From Isoetes taiwanensis (lineage: Eukaryota > Streptophyta > Lycopodiopsida > Isoetales > Isoetaceae), in contig JAJEKV010000050.1 of the NCBI GenBank assembly GCA_021234155.1, positions 6,287,199-6,351,198 of the forward strand: DNA of 64,000 nt, in the 5' to 3' direction. The notes beneath the pieces were generated by a model. That model did not search any database. It worked only from the letters and a program-made list of their open reading frames with translations, and was not told the DNA's origin. Made by a program: the position numbers and the translations under genes. This document shows positions 10,845-23,400 of the stretch, piece after piece (positions within the stretch are counted from its first letter, which is position 1; each line of letters starts with the position of its first letter).

Positions 10845-11808
10845 AGTGGTGGAGAACAAGGCTTTATCGCTAACATTAATGTGTCCATAACTTTACTTTG
10901 CTTAATGCAATTGATTATATAACGGCTGTAACAGATGGCTCGGGCAAGTGTGATGTATGTTGGATTCAATTTCAATTTTAAGTGTAATTTCTGATATGCA
11001 GTTGTATGTAACCAATGATTAATATGGGTCTGTAGATTATGGCTTTTTACTGCAGTTATATGGATCTAATACTGCCTTAGATTTTATTGGTCTGCAAATC
11101 TATTGTAAATTCAGTCTGATTTTCTGTTTTCTAACCATACATGGCATTATTGCTTCCACTTGCCATTGTTCTAAAGAAAATTAGATTGAGTAGAGAAATG
11201 TACCTTAATCTTGTTTGTTAGATTACAAGCATGGTGAGGGGTGATAAGCTTAAAAGATCTTATGACGCCTGCTACCCGGTGCAAGGCAACCATCTAATGC
11301 TTGTTTTTGTTCATGTGGTGCAGGTAACAGGATCTTTTACTCCCTGCCGTGTTCTCCTTATGGAAGCTTGATAAGGAACATGGATTTATAGTGACCAACT
11401 GAGAATGACAACAACAAGACAAGTTGCCTTGTTTTGGCTCATATCTATTGTCTGTCTTGCTGATTAGAAACAGGAACTTAAATTATGAAACATCTAATTG
11501 TACTTCATAAGGATGTAGTTAGATCTGGATAGGTTAAACATTTGTAGATCTAAGCAGTACTTTATGGTCTACTTGTCAAAATATTGTAAATAGATAAAAA
11601 TGGAGACATAGACTTGGCCTAAGAATAGGACACCTGACTGTTCTTAGGGCTGCTTATTGTACCAAATTAGTTCCTTGAAAAGGTCTAAAGAGGTAAAGGT
11701 TTTTTTATATGCATTTCCAGTTAGTTGGTTATACCAACTGCCATGACTATGTTTACTATAATTCTAGGTGATGAATGTACTAATTATTTGCTGATAAAAT
11801 TGTAAGAT

Positions 11809-14800
11809 ATGACAAAAGAAGAAGATTGTGAAGATGACAGCAACTTGCAATGGATTAAGGAGCTTAGTGCATTGAGCTATGATAAATGTGGCATCGTCTG
11901 CCCCAATTTTGTAGTACAGACTATCTTGGGATGTGTGAAGAATAAAGACATTCACTCATATATTACATTCATGGAGATAAATACAAGAGACAAGAAGAGG
12001 TCACCAGTTGCTTGGCTTGGCTTTGATGGGTAGTTCAAAATGTACCAAGCCATGAAAAAGGTAAACTTTGAATATACTAAATGTAGAGACCTGGCCAGTT
12101 TGTATCAGAATTTTAGCACTGTTCTTTATGACAGAACTTGCTTAGAAGATATTCAGGCTAAAAAATTTATGATTGGTCTTACTGCGCTGGAAAAAGCAAA
12201 CAGCATAAAACCTCTTACTTTTGATAACAATGACCAAGTTGTCAATAGCTATGTCTATGGTGAAAAATAAGAATCACAGGATTGTTTATTTTCTGAACTT
12301 GATTTGTTTGATGATGATGTGCAACAAAAGGATAGTTCAAAAGAGCAAGGTGAAAATAGCAGTGAAACAGAGGAAGACGTTTCTAATCTTACTTTGGCTA
12401 ATTCTGCTTGGTATCCAATAATAACAGAGCAGGCAGTTGAAGGTTATGCAGCTATGTATGAGCATGCCATATGGAAAAGTGGTAATTTTGGTGCTTTGGC
12501 TCCAATTGACATTGAAACATGGATAGCCTTGGCTGGTATTTCTAAAGAAGAAGTCAATAATGCAAAATTGGCTGCAATTAAGCTTGACAGAATGTTTAAC
12601 ATCTTGCATGTAGACTTGGATTTTAGGATGGACTTTTTTGATCAGACATGCACTAGGAGTGGTAAGATACAGGTTTGCCAAAAAGGCCATATGGCCTTTC
12701 CTAATATTGAATGCAATGATTATTACCTTAAACAAGTGTGGAGGTCACACTGTCCGTACTTCACATGCACTTGTTGAAAGAACAGGAGTTACAAAAACAA
12801 GAATAACAAAAGTGACAAATGCAGATGTGGAGTCATATGTTTTGACCAAGGGGTGTGGTTTTTGTTAAACCAGATGGAAGTTATTGTACCACAGGCCTCA
12901 CCTTTGCTGAGAATGGTAACCTTGACCAAACTGCTCAATAACACGCTAAAGCCTGCTGTTATAGCCTATAATTCTTACGTAGAGGTAAGAAAGAGTATGC
13001 TGGAAATGACTTTAAGTTTTGGCAACACCCCTGAGAAAAGTCTCAAACAGCACTATGGCGATAATAAGATGGCAGACATTGTGGAGAAAATGATCAAACC
13101 AGTGTCATTTCTCAACATCCAGGGATCTGCCAAAAAGCCAGTCTTTGTGGATAGAAGGTTTACGGCCAACAAGATAACCAAACGTGAAAAGATGGGAACC
13201 CCTATACTAGCGCCTAGGATCACTAAAGATCCTAGGAAAACGGGGAATGCCAATGCAGAAAAGAAAAAAGAAGAGGTTACCTCACTGGTTGAAGATTACC
13301 ATGCTGAAATAAATATTGTCAAAGAATCACAGGAATAAAATTACAACTGTCAAGAGTTGATCTTTTTTTATATAGAAGAGAATTTTCCACTATATCTCTT
13401 GAAAATATTAAAGGGATTTTTCCCTTGGCCATTTGGCATACATATCGATATGAATAAAATATCTTGCTTCCTTTATATATGTGATAAAGTTGCATTGACT
13501 GAATGTACTAATTTAGAAAATATGTGTAGGTACACAAGATCAAATCAAGAGAAATTATCAAAGAAAAAAACCTAAGGAATCTGGTCTGCACAGAAGAAAA
13601 AGAAGACACTAGAATAATCCCCGCAACATTTTTCTCCAAAGCTTTAGAAAGATTCAACATCAAGAGGATCTTTGAAATAGTACTCAATGAGACACTACAA
13701 GAAAGGGGACTGGAACTAATTGAAAAAACAACATTCTCCTGGAGATATATTGATCAGATCAAGGACAAAGTGTACAAACTGTTCAAGGTTTTTGCTGATG
13801 GAACTAAAAATGGTTGTCCATGTAACAACCCAAACTTGGCCAAATTTATAGATCCAGCCATTGGGCATGTAAGGACCATTGATCTGGATATCATATACCT
13901 TGGAAAACGCAAGAAGGCTTTCTCTTATGGTTTGATCCATATTCCTAACAACAACTTTAATATACAAGAGTTCATGGAGGATTTCGATAAGGTATGCCAG
14001 CAGTTCTTCACAGCTCACAAGTATGAGCTTTTAGACTTGACTGCAACTGATAGACAGAATATCTCGGACATATTAAAGCATTATGCCCATATGGAGATAG
14101 TCGAATTCAAAAAGAATATACCAAGCAAGAGATATCTTTGGAATGATAAAGAAGTGAAAAGAAATATTGAGTGGCTCAATAGAAATTTGTATGTGGCAGG
14201 TCTGGATAAGGCAGCCAACAATGTGGTGTTCATATGCCAAAAACATATTGCACAGGCGGCCAAAAATAGGCTGAATAATAATGATTTCAGAAAAAGTGAT
14301 ATCCCACCGGAAAAATGCATTAAGAAATGTCGTGGGGAGGCACAATTCCCAAATTTGGGTATAACTTGTAAATACAAACTACCATACTTAATAGTCACGT
14401 TTAAGGCTCACAAGAGAGAATACAGGTGGTTGACCAATGCATTTGACACAATCTATTCGGGTATTGCCATGTGTCATTACATGTATTCTCAATAACTTTA
14501 TGGAAAAATGGCCTCCCATGTGTCATCGTCAAACAGCCAGATTTAGACTCCGGGCTAAAAAACCTATAAATGCCAGTTGGATGGTTAATTCTATATATGA
14601 TGTCGTAGTAAATCTTCCATACATATTACATAACGTATTTGCAATAGACATTATGAAATATTATGAGAATATTCTGATCTTTGGACCAGAAGGAATTATT
14701 GAAATCATGGACGAGATTAGTGACCTGATATGGGAATATATGATGGATGAGGAACACCTTTTGGACATGGTAATTAGAAAAGCACAGTAAGATCATTGTG

Positions 14801-15617
14801 AAATGGACGAGAAACCATAGAGACAAAGAATGGGTGAGCTGGACACATGTTACAAGGGTTGAATTTAAACGCATGAAACAATGGCTGTTATCATATTGTT
14901 ATATACAAATGGGGAAAGAAATCTGGATACAACAGAAAGGAATTCCCATGGGATTCACTTGTAGCCCGGCGTGGTGCAACCTATATTTAGGTTGGTACGA
15001 GCTCAAGTTTATTCTAAACCTTGCATCAAAAGGAAGATACAATGACATCTATAGATTACAATATGCAGCACGATACATTGATGACTTAAATATCATCAAT
15101 GGTGGAAATGTACTTGAATTTTTGTCTCCTCATGCTGAAATTTGTATCTACAATCTGGAATACCTAGGGATTAAAGACGAGACAACATATATTACAACTC
15201 AAGATGAGCCGAGCAAGAAGGGGGTCAAATGTGACTTCCTTAATATATCTATTGAAGTGACAGACCAGGATAGAGGGCTATTCAAAATGACAAGATTTGA
15301 CAAAAGGAAAAAAACTACCTTCCAAAGTTAACAGATTCATTTGGGCAGATAGTTGTAGACCGTATAAGCAAGCATCTAAGGTTGTAATTTCACAAGTTAT
15401 GCCATATGTGTATGCTCATGCAGAGAGTAATAATGCTGCAGAAGATATAGCTGAGCTTATAGAAGCTTTCTGTGCGAATGGGTTTAGAAAAAGAGATATT
15501 GTATGGAATGTGCTAAGCGTACTACAAAATGAGCAGTTTCCTGGGTTACTATATAATATCAAGGACATGGTTAGTAAACTGAAGTGTTTGGTACATATGG
15601 CAGGAAATGGAGAATAA
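11809..15617 (+). pseudogene. Large reverse transcriptase of non-LINE type, four frameshifts
   Basis: One gene of about 1,260 codons is readable. Frame 1 is open from 11,809 to 13,573 apart from stops at 12,031, 12,268, 12,775 and 13,336; frame 3 continues to 14,495; then frame 1 to 14,790, frame 2 to 15,331 and frame 3 to the final stop. The N-terminal half has no domain I know; it has an acidic stretch (12,304-12,390) and a Cys/His-rich part (12,660-12,835: CQKGH, HCPYFTCTC, CRCGVIC). The C-terminal third is an RT: motif A FAIDIMKYYENI (about 14,640), motif B KGIPMGFTCSPAWCNLYL (14,935-14,990), motif C YIDDLNIIN (about 15,075), motif D/E region CDFLNISIEV and FKMTRFDKR. GIPMG and the xIDD box differ from LINE RTs (GCPLSP, YADD) and recall Penelope-like elements or the cellular rvt genes. 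I see no GIY-YIG or APE endonuclease, integrase or RNase H. It fills the space between direct repeats A and B. Confidence 0.8.
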
Positions 15618-15745
15618 TAACATAGGTGTAGGTGGGGCCTGTAGCAACAGGGCCCTACCAACCTTGTTGTTACAAATTATAGAAGAAAAATATGGTTGCT
15701 GACTGAAGTAAAACCATGATACACCCACCGAACCTACGGTAGGAA

Positions 15746-16556
15746 GGAAGGAAGGAAGGTTCTTTTATCGTCCGCGGAGGCCAATCGGCCTATGGGACCC
15801 AAATTACACGGGTGCAGCAAGCCCGTTGCTACCCCGATTAAAAAACCCCCCCTTAGGAGGGAAAAACCGTCGCAGCAACAAGCCTGCTGGCAGCTGTACA
15901 AATATACATATACACATGAATTCCCGGCACCTCAGGTAGGCGGCCGGGGACAGAGGTGAGTCCGCAGATCCAAAACCTCCTGGAGGTAGGAGCCAAGGGA
16001 TCGAGGCCCGGCAGCGTCTTGGTAGCTTCGTGCGAGGGCGGCACCGTGTCGCACCAAGAGAATGTAGCGAGCCGAATCGACTATAGGGTGGGCCGGCTCA
16101 CGGAAGGCATGGCTTTCATCCTCAACAACCCCGGCGAGCAACACCGACAAAGCTCGTCTGGCGGCTCTCCAACCCAGGCCGTCTCAAGCCCGAAGATGGT
16201 GGGCCCCTGATCGAATGGACGCGATGATCCTGCGCTTCTTCATGGGCAACTGAGAATGCAGGTAGAGCTATGGACCTCGAACCAGGGTGGGGTTTATGTG
16301 CTGTTTGTAGTGTGCCACCTTTACCTGTTCTAGAGCATGGTGGTCCCAGAGCTTCTCTAGGAAACAAGAGTCCAAGTACCCCCTCAGCCTATCCCGACCG
16401 GCGTCTGTATGCACCTGGATGCACCTATGTGCGTCTACGTTCCAGCGCACTAGCCACTGGGCTCTCTTGTCCTTCCAACAAGCCCTGAGTCATTGCGGGC
16501 TCATCGCCACAGCGTAAGCCAAGTGCGAGAGCCGAGTGTCGCCCATGCTGGTAGGA
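15746..16556 (-). mobile_element. LINE fragment C: ORF2 C terminus, 3' stem-loop and (CCTT)n tail
   Basis: This stretch is more GC-rich than its surroundings. The minus strand reads GVVEDESHAF and EPAHPIVDSARYI (about 16,085-16,125), matching the terminal zinc-cluster part of LINE A (VVEDEHHAFLEC) and LINE B (EVEDEQYVLLRC), then SYLQEVLDLR. The 3' end has the stem-loop at 15,770-15,798, GATAAAAGAA and a CCTT-repeat tail. GGTAGGA stands at both edges (15,739-15,745 and 16,550-16,556), a probable 7-bp target duplication. Several stops and shifts interrupt the frame. The following 16,560-16,930 is AT-rich with no gene. Confidence 0.75.
15770..15798 (-). other. LINE C 3' stem-loop
   Basis: On the minus strand an outer stem GTCC/GGAC encloses an inner stem AGGCC/GGCCT with a 4-nt loop, followed by GATAAAAGAA and the tail repeats. 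Compared with LINEs A and B the paired bases differ but pairing is kept on both stems. Confidence 0.6.
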
Positions 16557-16930
16557 GGTAGCCTTTTTTTATTCATATGTAAATACTAGAAATTAGCATA
16601 AAGTCGATAGATGAATAGCTTCTGCAAATAGGATGGAAGTAGGATAGCATCTTCATTTCAAGTTAGGCTTTCAATTGATAAGAAATACTGTGGTTCCACT
16701 TCTATGAACTTAGAAGTAAAATAATAAAAACAATTATGATAGTTTGTAGCCATTGTGTGGTTCTACTGTGGGTCATTTGTAAAAGAAAGAAACGACCAGA
16801 TAATATAAGGGTGGGACTTGGTATGTTGGAAATTGATTATCAACCAAGTTGTGTAGTCTAGGGTGGTGCTTTAAGTGCATTTGTGATAGTAAAATAGGCA
16901 TAAAGAATTATGAATGAAATTACCTAACGT

Positions 16931-18271
16931 GAAACTCAGTTAACCTAAAAATGGCAGACCATCTCCAACAGACGATCTTGAGAAAAGATGAGGCTAGAGT
17001 AGTTATCTGGCGGCTGGCCATGCAACTGCACGTGATCTAAAGGTACACAATGCTATTTTCTAAAAAGCAGGTTATGGAAAATGCTGGAATCGTGCCCTGT
17101 CTATTGCTTTGTGTGCTTAGATTAAGAACTGCCAGTAAACCTAGGGTTCTCATGCTATTTATGTAGGATTCAGCTTGATGGATGTTACATACTTTTAGGG
17201 AAGACAGTGGCAGAAGACAGAGGCCGTTCCAATATCTCCTCTCCTTATTCGTCTAGTTTGTGTTTCTGCAAGAACACATAACGAGGAAGAAAGGTTATCT
17301 TAACTTGGCCACTAGGAAGAGGATTGTAGAGGAAAAAGCCAGGCTACTAGCTGCAAGAAGCTCTTTCAGTATCACAAAACATCTATGAAGGATGCCTTGA
17401 AGATCTGCACTGAGAGTAGCAAGATGAAAGGGCTGGCTGATGGTGATCATAAGGAGGATGGCAGTACAAAAATCCCTGAGTATAGCAGAATTATTAATAG
17501 GGAAGAAGAGCAGATTACTGGAAGACAAGAAGATCCTAGCAAAATTATGGGGTCTATGGATGCACTTAGCAAAGAGGAAGCAATGCAACAGACTGAAGCA
17601 GATCTACTACATGGCAACAAAATTGTAGAGTACAAGCGAGATATCTAGGTTTTTAAGATTAGGAGATGGAATTTCACTTTAAGTAGAATAAGTAAGGAAG
17701 ATTGATCCATAAGGGAGTAAACGGATAAACAGGTTAAAAATGAAACAATATGAGTAGATCTGATTTTTTCCTGGTTAATTAGATGTATTACTATTATATG
17801 CTTTATTGGACCATAATGAACTAGAGAAAAGAAGACCATAATGCATTATAAAGAACAAGACATAACTCCAGGCACTATTATTTATGATGCAGTGGTGGAG
17901 AACAAGGCTTTATCGCTAACATTACTGTGTCCATAACTTTACTTTGCTTAATGCAATTGATTATATAACGGCTGTAACAGGTGGCTCGGGCAAGTGTGAT
18001 GTATGTTGGATTCAATTTCAATTTTAAGTGTAATTTCTGATATGCAGTTGTATGTAACCAATGATTAATATGGGTCTGTAGATTATGGCTTTTTACTGCA
18101 GTTATATGGATCTAATACTACCTTAGGTTTTATTGGTCTGCAATAGCCATTGTAAATTCAGTCTGATTTTCTGTTTTCTGATGTACATGACATTATTGCT
18201 TCCACTTGCCATTGGTCTAAAGAAAATTAGATTGAGTAGAGAAATGTACCTTAATCTTGTTTGTTAGATTA
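16931..18271 (+). repeat. Direct repeat B, left part
   Basis: This part matches repeat A from GAAACTCAGTTAACC onward. It contains 17,657-17,884, 228 bp missing from repeat A because LINE A replaced it there; this shows the state before the LINE insertion. The matching frame MKDALKICTESSKMKG at 17,385 corresponds to 8,009 in repeat A. The repeat is cut at 18,271 by the LTR retrotransposon and resumes at 36,930. Confidence 0.85.
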
Positions 18272-19762
18272 TGTGAAGTTCCAGTACGATATACGGTCTC
18301 AAGACATATACCGTACTGCACCGTCACGCGTACACGCCGTCCAATCGACGTGTACGCCGACGTGTACCCAAGCAAGGTCGCCCTAGGGGGCAACTTGCAA
18401 TGGTGCGCACACTTAGCAACGCGCGCACTTTTAGACCTTTAACCCATTAAAGGTAGACCAAGGGTCATGGAAACCCTAAACCTAACTGATAGCCTACATA
18501 AGGCACCAAACCCTAACTTTCCCTTTTCGTCCACAGACCTTCCGAGCTCCGATTCGTGCGCCTGAGGAGTCAATTCCAACTCCCACGATCTGTCCGTGCG
18601 CCCCAGCTTGTCAGATCGTCCTCCCGACCGCATTTTGAAGCAGAACAGAGACATGGACACCTTTGGATCGAGAGGAGTGAACCGAGGGGATCGGGTATTT
18701 AGTCGATTGAATAGCCTAAACCTTATTCCAGCCTTGAACCAAAAGAGGTTTAGCCTATTAAATCACCCCTAGTAGCCAAGCGGATCGAGATTGACTCTAC
18801 CTAAAGAACCTAACTCTATGTATGATATAGATTAGTTCTTATTCTTTAGTTCTATGATGATGTGATGGACGGATGAATTACGTGAACTCTTGTATTGGGA
18901 AGGGGGTAGAGACTTGAAGCTTAGTAGATGATGCTCCTAGATAGTCCCTCTTAGTGCATTACTAGATTTCGCCTGTGTACAAGAACCCCACCGGGTTGTG
19001 GGTGAAGGGGCCAGACGGCTTAGAATGAGGTTCGTGTTGACCCTTGACCATCCCTACGGTGTGTAAGGCCTAGGGGATCGAGAGTGACTAGGTCTAATGG
19101 CTTGCCCGAGTGTGGGTAAGGCATGGGCTCGACACCGTGGGGTGGAGTTCACCTTCCAGTGGGTTAAGTCGAATAAGGGCGGTGGCCCTCTAGTCACCTT
19201 GGGTCAGCATGTAGATCTGGAGGGAGTGATCCCTACCGCCCCATCGGACTGGGGAGATGTAACCCCGGGAATAGCCCCTTTGGCTATGCACCCGGCGGGC
19301 TACTGATCAGGTCCCAACACTTTTCAACCTACTCTGCAAAGTGTGCACAGGAGGGGCGGATGGAGTGGACAACCCAATGCCATGTTCTTATGCCAGCCCA
19401 ATCCATTGTCATGATTAAATGCGCAATGAACTCACGGAGGCCCAAGCTTGTCGGGTCTATCCCACGGTTCCGAGCCTTGGGTAGGAACTTCCTTTGTATT
19501 GTCTTTGATCTTTGTCTATGCAGATATGTGGTGAGCCATCCTTCGAGATGGTCATGATGTGCTTTGATGTATATGTACTTACATATGTTTACGCCAAGCA
19601 GCTAGGTAGGCCCCCAGGGGAGACAGGGTAAATGACACCTTCATTCTTCCCACTGGATTGCAGTGATGTGTGGAGGGCCTTGTATCAGCGTGGAGCTGGT
19701 ATAGGGGATGAACTCTTGTTTGTATACGATGAGTGCACCGTATATGAGTAGGGGATGTCACA
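18272..19762 (+). repeat. 5' LTR
   Basis: The left LTR begins TGTGAAGTTCCAG at 18,272 and ends GGGATGTCACA at 19,762. It matches the right LTR over its whole length with runs of tens of identical bases broken by short clustered differences, mostly in GC-rich words. No open frame is meaningful here. Transcription and polyadenylation signals should lie inside, but I cannot single out a convincing TATA box. Confidence 0.92.
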
Positions 19763-19763
19763 A

Positions 19764-19775
19764 TGGTATCAGAGC
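19764..19775 (+). other. Primer-binding site, initiator tRNA-Met
   Basis: TGGTATCAGAGC starts two bases after the left LTR. This is the usual plant retrotransposon primer site complementary to the 3' end of initiator methionine tRNA. It fixes the LTR end and the plus orientation of the element. Confidence 0.93.
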
Positions 19776-19968
19776 GATGTTCTTGGAGACCAAGAGCAAA
19801 GCACTGACCATGCTCCCAGTAGTACTAACTTGATAGGATCCTCAAGCCTCGAAAAGTGGGAAATTTTTTTCTCATTTTTGGTAGTTTATGCTAAGCTAGT
19901 AACAGTTAAGTAAATTGGAACTTAATAAGACTAAAAAGAATGAGCCAAAACCTCCTCAGGCAAGGTGG

Positions 19969-20414
19969 TCTCACAGCTCGCGCCTGGTCAAAGAACTAGA
20001 CTTTAGTTTTTGAGCAGGGCGCTACCTGTGAGACATTGAGCAAGAACACCTTAAAACTTGATGAATTTGAGAAAAGTAATATAGTAAGGCTAGTTCCAAG
20101 GTAGGAATTAGTTAGAATAGCATGTTTAAATTACTTAAAAATGTGCAAGATCTCACAGCTCGCGCCTGGTCAAAGAACTAAACTTTAGTTTTTGAGCGAG
20201 GCGCAAGCTGTGAGACATCGAGCCAAGATCACTCAAACTTGATGAATTTGAGAAAAGTAATATGGTAAGGCTAGTTCCAAGGTAGAAATTAGTTAGAATA
20301 GCATGTTTAAATTACTTAAATTACTTAAATTACTTAAAAATGTGCAAGATCTCACAGCTCGCGCCTGGTCAAAGAACTAAACTTTAGTTTTTGAGCAAGG
20401 CGCTACCTGTGAGA
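19969..20414 (+). repeat. Three tandem long hairpins in the retrotransposon leader
   Basis: Hairpins at 19,969-20,033, 20,151-20,215 and 20,350-20,414 share the arms TCTCACAGCTCGCGCC and (in reverse complement) GGCGC...CTGTGAGA. In the middle copy 16 of 17 arm bases pair, and the inner part (AACTAAA/TTTAGTT) pairs as well, so almost the entire 65 bases fold back. Copies are 182 and 199 bp apart, with conserved spacer words AAGGCTAGTTCCAAGGTAG and AGCATGTTTAAATTACTT. Between the first and second copies several changes fall at opposing positions in the arms. Confidence 0.75.
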
Positions 20415-23400
20415 CCTCCAAACTTTGAACTTCCATAACTTGAGTTACAGAGCTCCAAATCGCCTGAAAATTGTTGCAATAGGACCGTTAGACAGCCTAG
20501 AATCCATTTATGACCTCAAATTAGGCTAGAAATGTCAAACCCCAGCTCAAAATGACCAAAATTGCTCAAACCCTTGAATTGTTTTTCCAAACTGTGGTTT
20601 GTTTGTAAATAGAAGCATACCCCATTAGTAGCTCGCAAGTATTGCTTTCGGCTCGAAGCTGATGCCTTACTCCTAGATAGAAGTGCTCAAGAACACCCCT
20701 TTGTAAAGTCATCTAGACCTCAGCATAGCAACCCAAGTCCAACTGTTGGTACATCACCTCTGCTCATGCCCAAGGCATAAACCTTGACCTAATTTTGTGT
20801 CCTTCTAATAGAGTTTTATATAGCCGCCACATTGACACTCCCTATTGCCAGAATACCTAGAAAGGAGCTAGAGTCTAGAGCTACCCAAGTCACTCCATGT
20901 GTAGACATTCGACTCCTCCAAACCAACTATGCTAGGACCTTAGAGTATCTCTCAAACATCATGGAGGTTTTGCAAAACAAACCTCGTTTCATGCCATACC
21001 ACATGTCCTAATGTCCATAGACTTGTAGATTATAGATATGTCTTCTTAATGCTTTGCCGAGCCATCTTGCTTGCTTATAGAGCCCGAATATTGTAGGAGA
21101 GCCTTCAAGTAGACCCTTAGATTCTAGGATATCTGGCGTTGCTCTCGGAAATACTGAGGGAGAGCCACCGAAGAGCGAGAGGGCTAACTTCTTGAAGACA
21201 TCAAGGTCCCAACCGATGTCTGAGCACAGATAAGGAGAGGAGACCGAAAAGGCAGACCCAAGAGAGGGAAGCACAACGACAAACACCTCAACTGACAAAC
21301 GAGTAGAACAAGACACCACCAACCTATCATCAATCTTCATCAAATGGGAAGGATATTTGGTAACCAGCGGCATCAAGAATTTTCTAGATGTCAACCTCTC
21401 GGCTACCACGTCCATGAGCTCACATCAGAAAGAGGATCTCAATGCCTTCACCAACTCGACGCACATGAGTTTCAAATGGAAGAACGCAAGGCAACAAAAT
21501 ACAGGTGCAGGAAGACGTTAGACATCGATGCTGCATTAGCATCACGAGGTAGGGCCAGAGGGCATAATCTTCCGTCGAGGAGAGAAGTCATGGCAACACA
21601 GGAGCATATAGAAACTGGAGGGAAGACCACCACGACCTTGCAGCCCAGCAGCTCAAGCGAATGTCAACAAAAGGAGCAACCAAGCTACGCAACCACAAAG
21701 CACCTAAGGCTGACCAGGACAAGCTTCCAGCTCCCTTGCACCAGCAGGAGAACTTTCATCGGTTCCAAAAAGTAGGAGACCATGAGGGGGAGGAGACGCA
21801 TATCAGGGAAGGAACATCTCCGACTTGAAGGCCTATATCAGCATTAGGGGCAAGATCAAGGAGGGAGCATATTCTTTCGAACAAGAATTCCAGGACCCGT
21901 AAAACACCTAGAAACCAAAGGAAGGACGACCTTACTACGTCAGCCCGTGAGTAAGACTTCGAATGGATAGGACCCAAAGGATGGAGGAGACGACCTAGCC
22001 CAGAGGTACAAATCACGCAAAGGCGACCAAAAGGAGCTATGATAGGTGCAATGAAGATGATCACACTTCCAGGCACAAGAGAGGCACCTCGAATGGAGAA
22101 AAGCCCAAGCAGCGGGAGTTGCACTCGTAAATTCAACCCGCGAAGGAATGACAATGCACGCCTACCGACCACGATCTCGAGCTTGAAGATATTCAAGAAT
22201 GGTTGACTGCAATAGCGGGTGATCCTACAAAAAGCGATCAATCCGGCACCGCGACAACGGCAACCTTGCAACGACACGCCGCATGTAGGGATGTTGAGCG
22301 GTCACCGCATTCCTCACGACGAATATACACATTAAGGAGGAGCGTCTTTCTCAAGGGATCACATCGACAAACACTCTTCAGAACTAAGCGTGACGAACTT
22401 CGGATCGGACATGAAGCTCAACAATAGTAGCGGCGTCTCAAGGAATCCGAGTCAACCGTAACGAAAGAAGATGCGAGAAAACCGAAGAATCAAACGCGAT
22501 AGGAGGAGGGGAAACCCTAAAGGAGTATAAACATTTAAGTAGATCTTCGTAGTTGTTTTGGAAAAGTGGATGAATTCAAATCCCAATGTAAATGCGTATA
22601 TGTGTATTGTATACCTCGGATGTTCACAGATATAGTGGAGAAACATGAGTACAGTCATGTTTTATGGATTTAGCACTTAGATCAGGAAGCTCCTTCACTT
22701 CGACTACCAAAAGAGGAAGCAAGGAAGCACAACAATAGCCCAAGATCAAAATGGAAGAGCAAGAAGGAGGGAGAAACGATCGGAGGCCAAGCAAACCTTC
22801 GACTCCAAACACTTCCGGAAGTGCCCTCAAGTAGAAGACCGCTCGTCCACCCAATGTCAGAACAAAAGACAACACCGGTCATGTCAAGATCATGTGCACT
22901 GGGACATCGTCGGGACGCAACACTACCTCTTGTGACAAGCAACAACACTTGCGAACTTATGACACGAAAGTGGCCTCAACAATAGGAGGAACGCCAACAA
23001 CAACGAGCCAACTAAGAAGGCAACATCTCGACAACCATAATTCCATCTTGTGGTAATATAGGGTGATGCGCTATGACACGTGTATTAGATGGAGATGCAC
23101 TTACGAAAAGCCAATCGCTGCGACGAGGAGATATGCCTTCAACAACTAGGTGATGGCTTCGTCGGTACTCCTACCAAAGAATTAGAAGAGAAGAAGCCGA
23201 TCATACCTCGGACATGTGGCACGCCAAACGCCCAAGGTAGAAGCATTCGACACCTTAACGACAAGGATAGCAACTGAACCACCTTCGGCAAAAAGAGAGT
23301 TCAAGATAATAGCCAGGCTAGGAGTATATTTAAGGCAGGTACTCCTTCAACTCAAGGGTCAAGTCAAGCAGATATAAGGATCCATCATCCCGACAATATA

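Larger units (their letters stand above)
7543..11697 (+). repeat. Direct repeat A (about 2 kb once LINE A is removed)
   Basis: Parts 7,543-8,272 and 10,845-11,697 match 16,931-17,656, 17,885-18,271 and 36,930-37,602 in the same order and direction, differing at scattered bases. Homology begins at GAAACTC[G/A]GTTAACC and ends at CTAAAGAGGTAAA in both copies. Relative to repeat B this copy lacks about 229 bp where LINE A sits, and about 215 bp near 11,517. The repeat ends 111 bp before the RT gene at 11,809, and repeat B starts after it, so A and B are placed like the terminal repeats of one element. The ends are not TG...CA and no primer-binding site follows, so a standard LTR is unlikely. Long direct repeats are known around Penelope-like elements (family knowledge). 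An 80-90 codon frame within it (8,009-8,281; copy at 17,385-17,648) is open in both copies, but amino-acid changes between them are frequent. Confidence 0.75.

Noticed and set aside
10845-10975. Upstream extension of the LINE A frame with an L-A-R-A peptide like that of LINE B
   Set aside because: The same DNA is present in repeat B, where LINE A is absent, so it belongs to the direct repeat and the resemblance is chance.
18272-19762. Possible small genes in the left LTR (for instance frames at 18,257 and 19,097)
   Set aside because: The frames are not kept in the right LTR, where the small indels destroy them.
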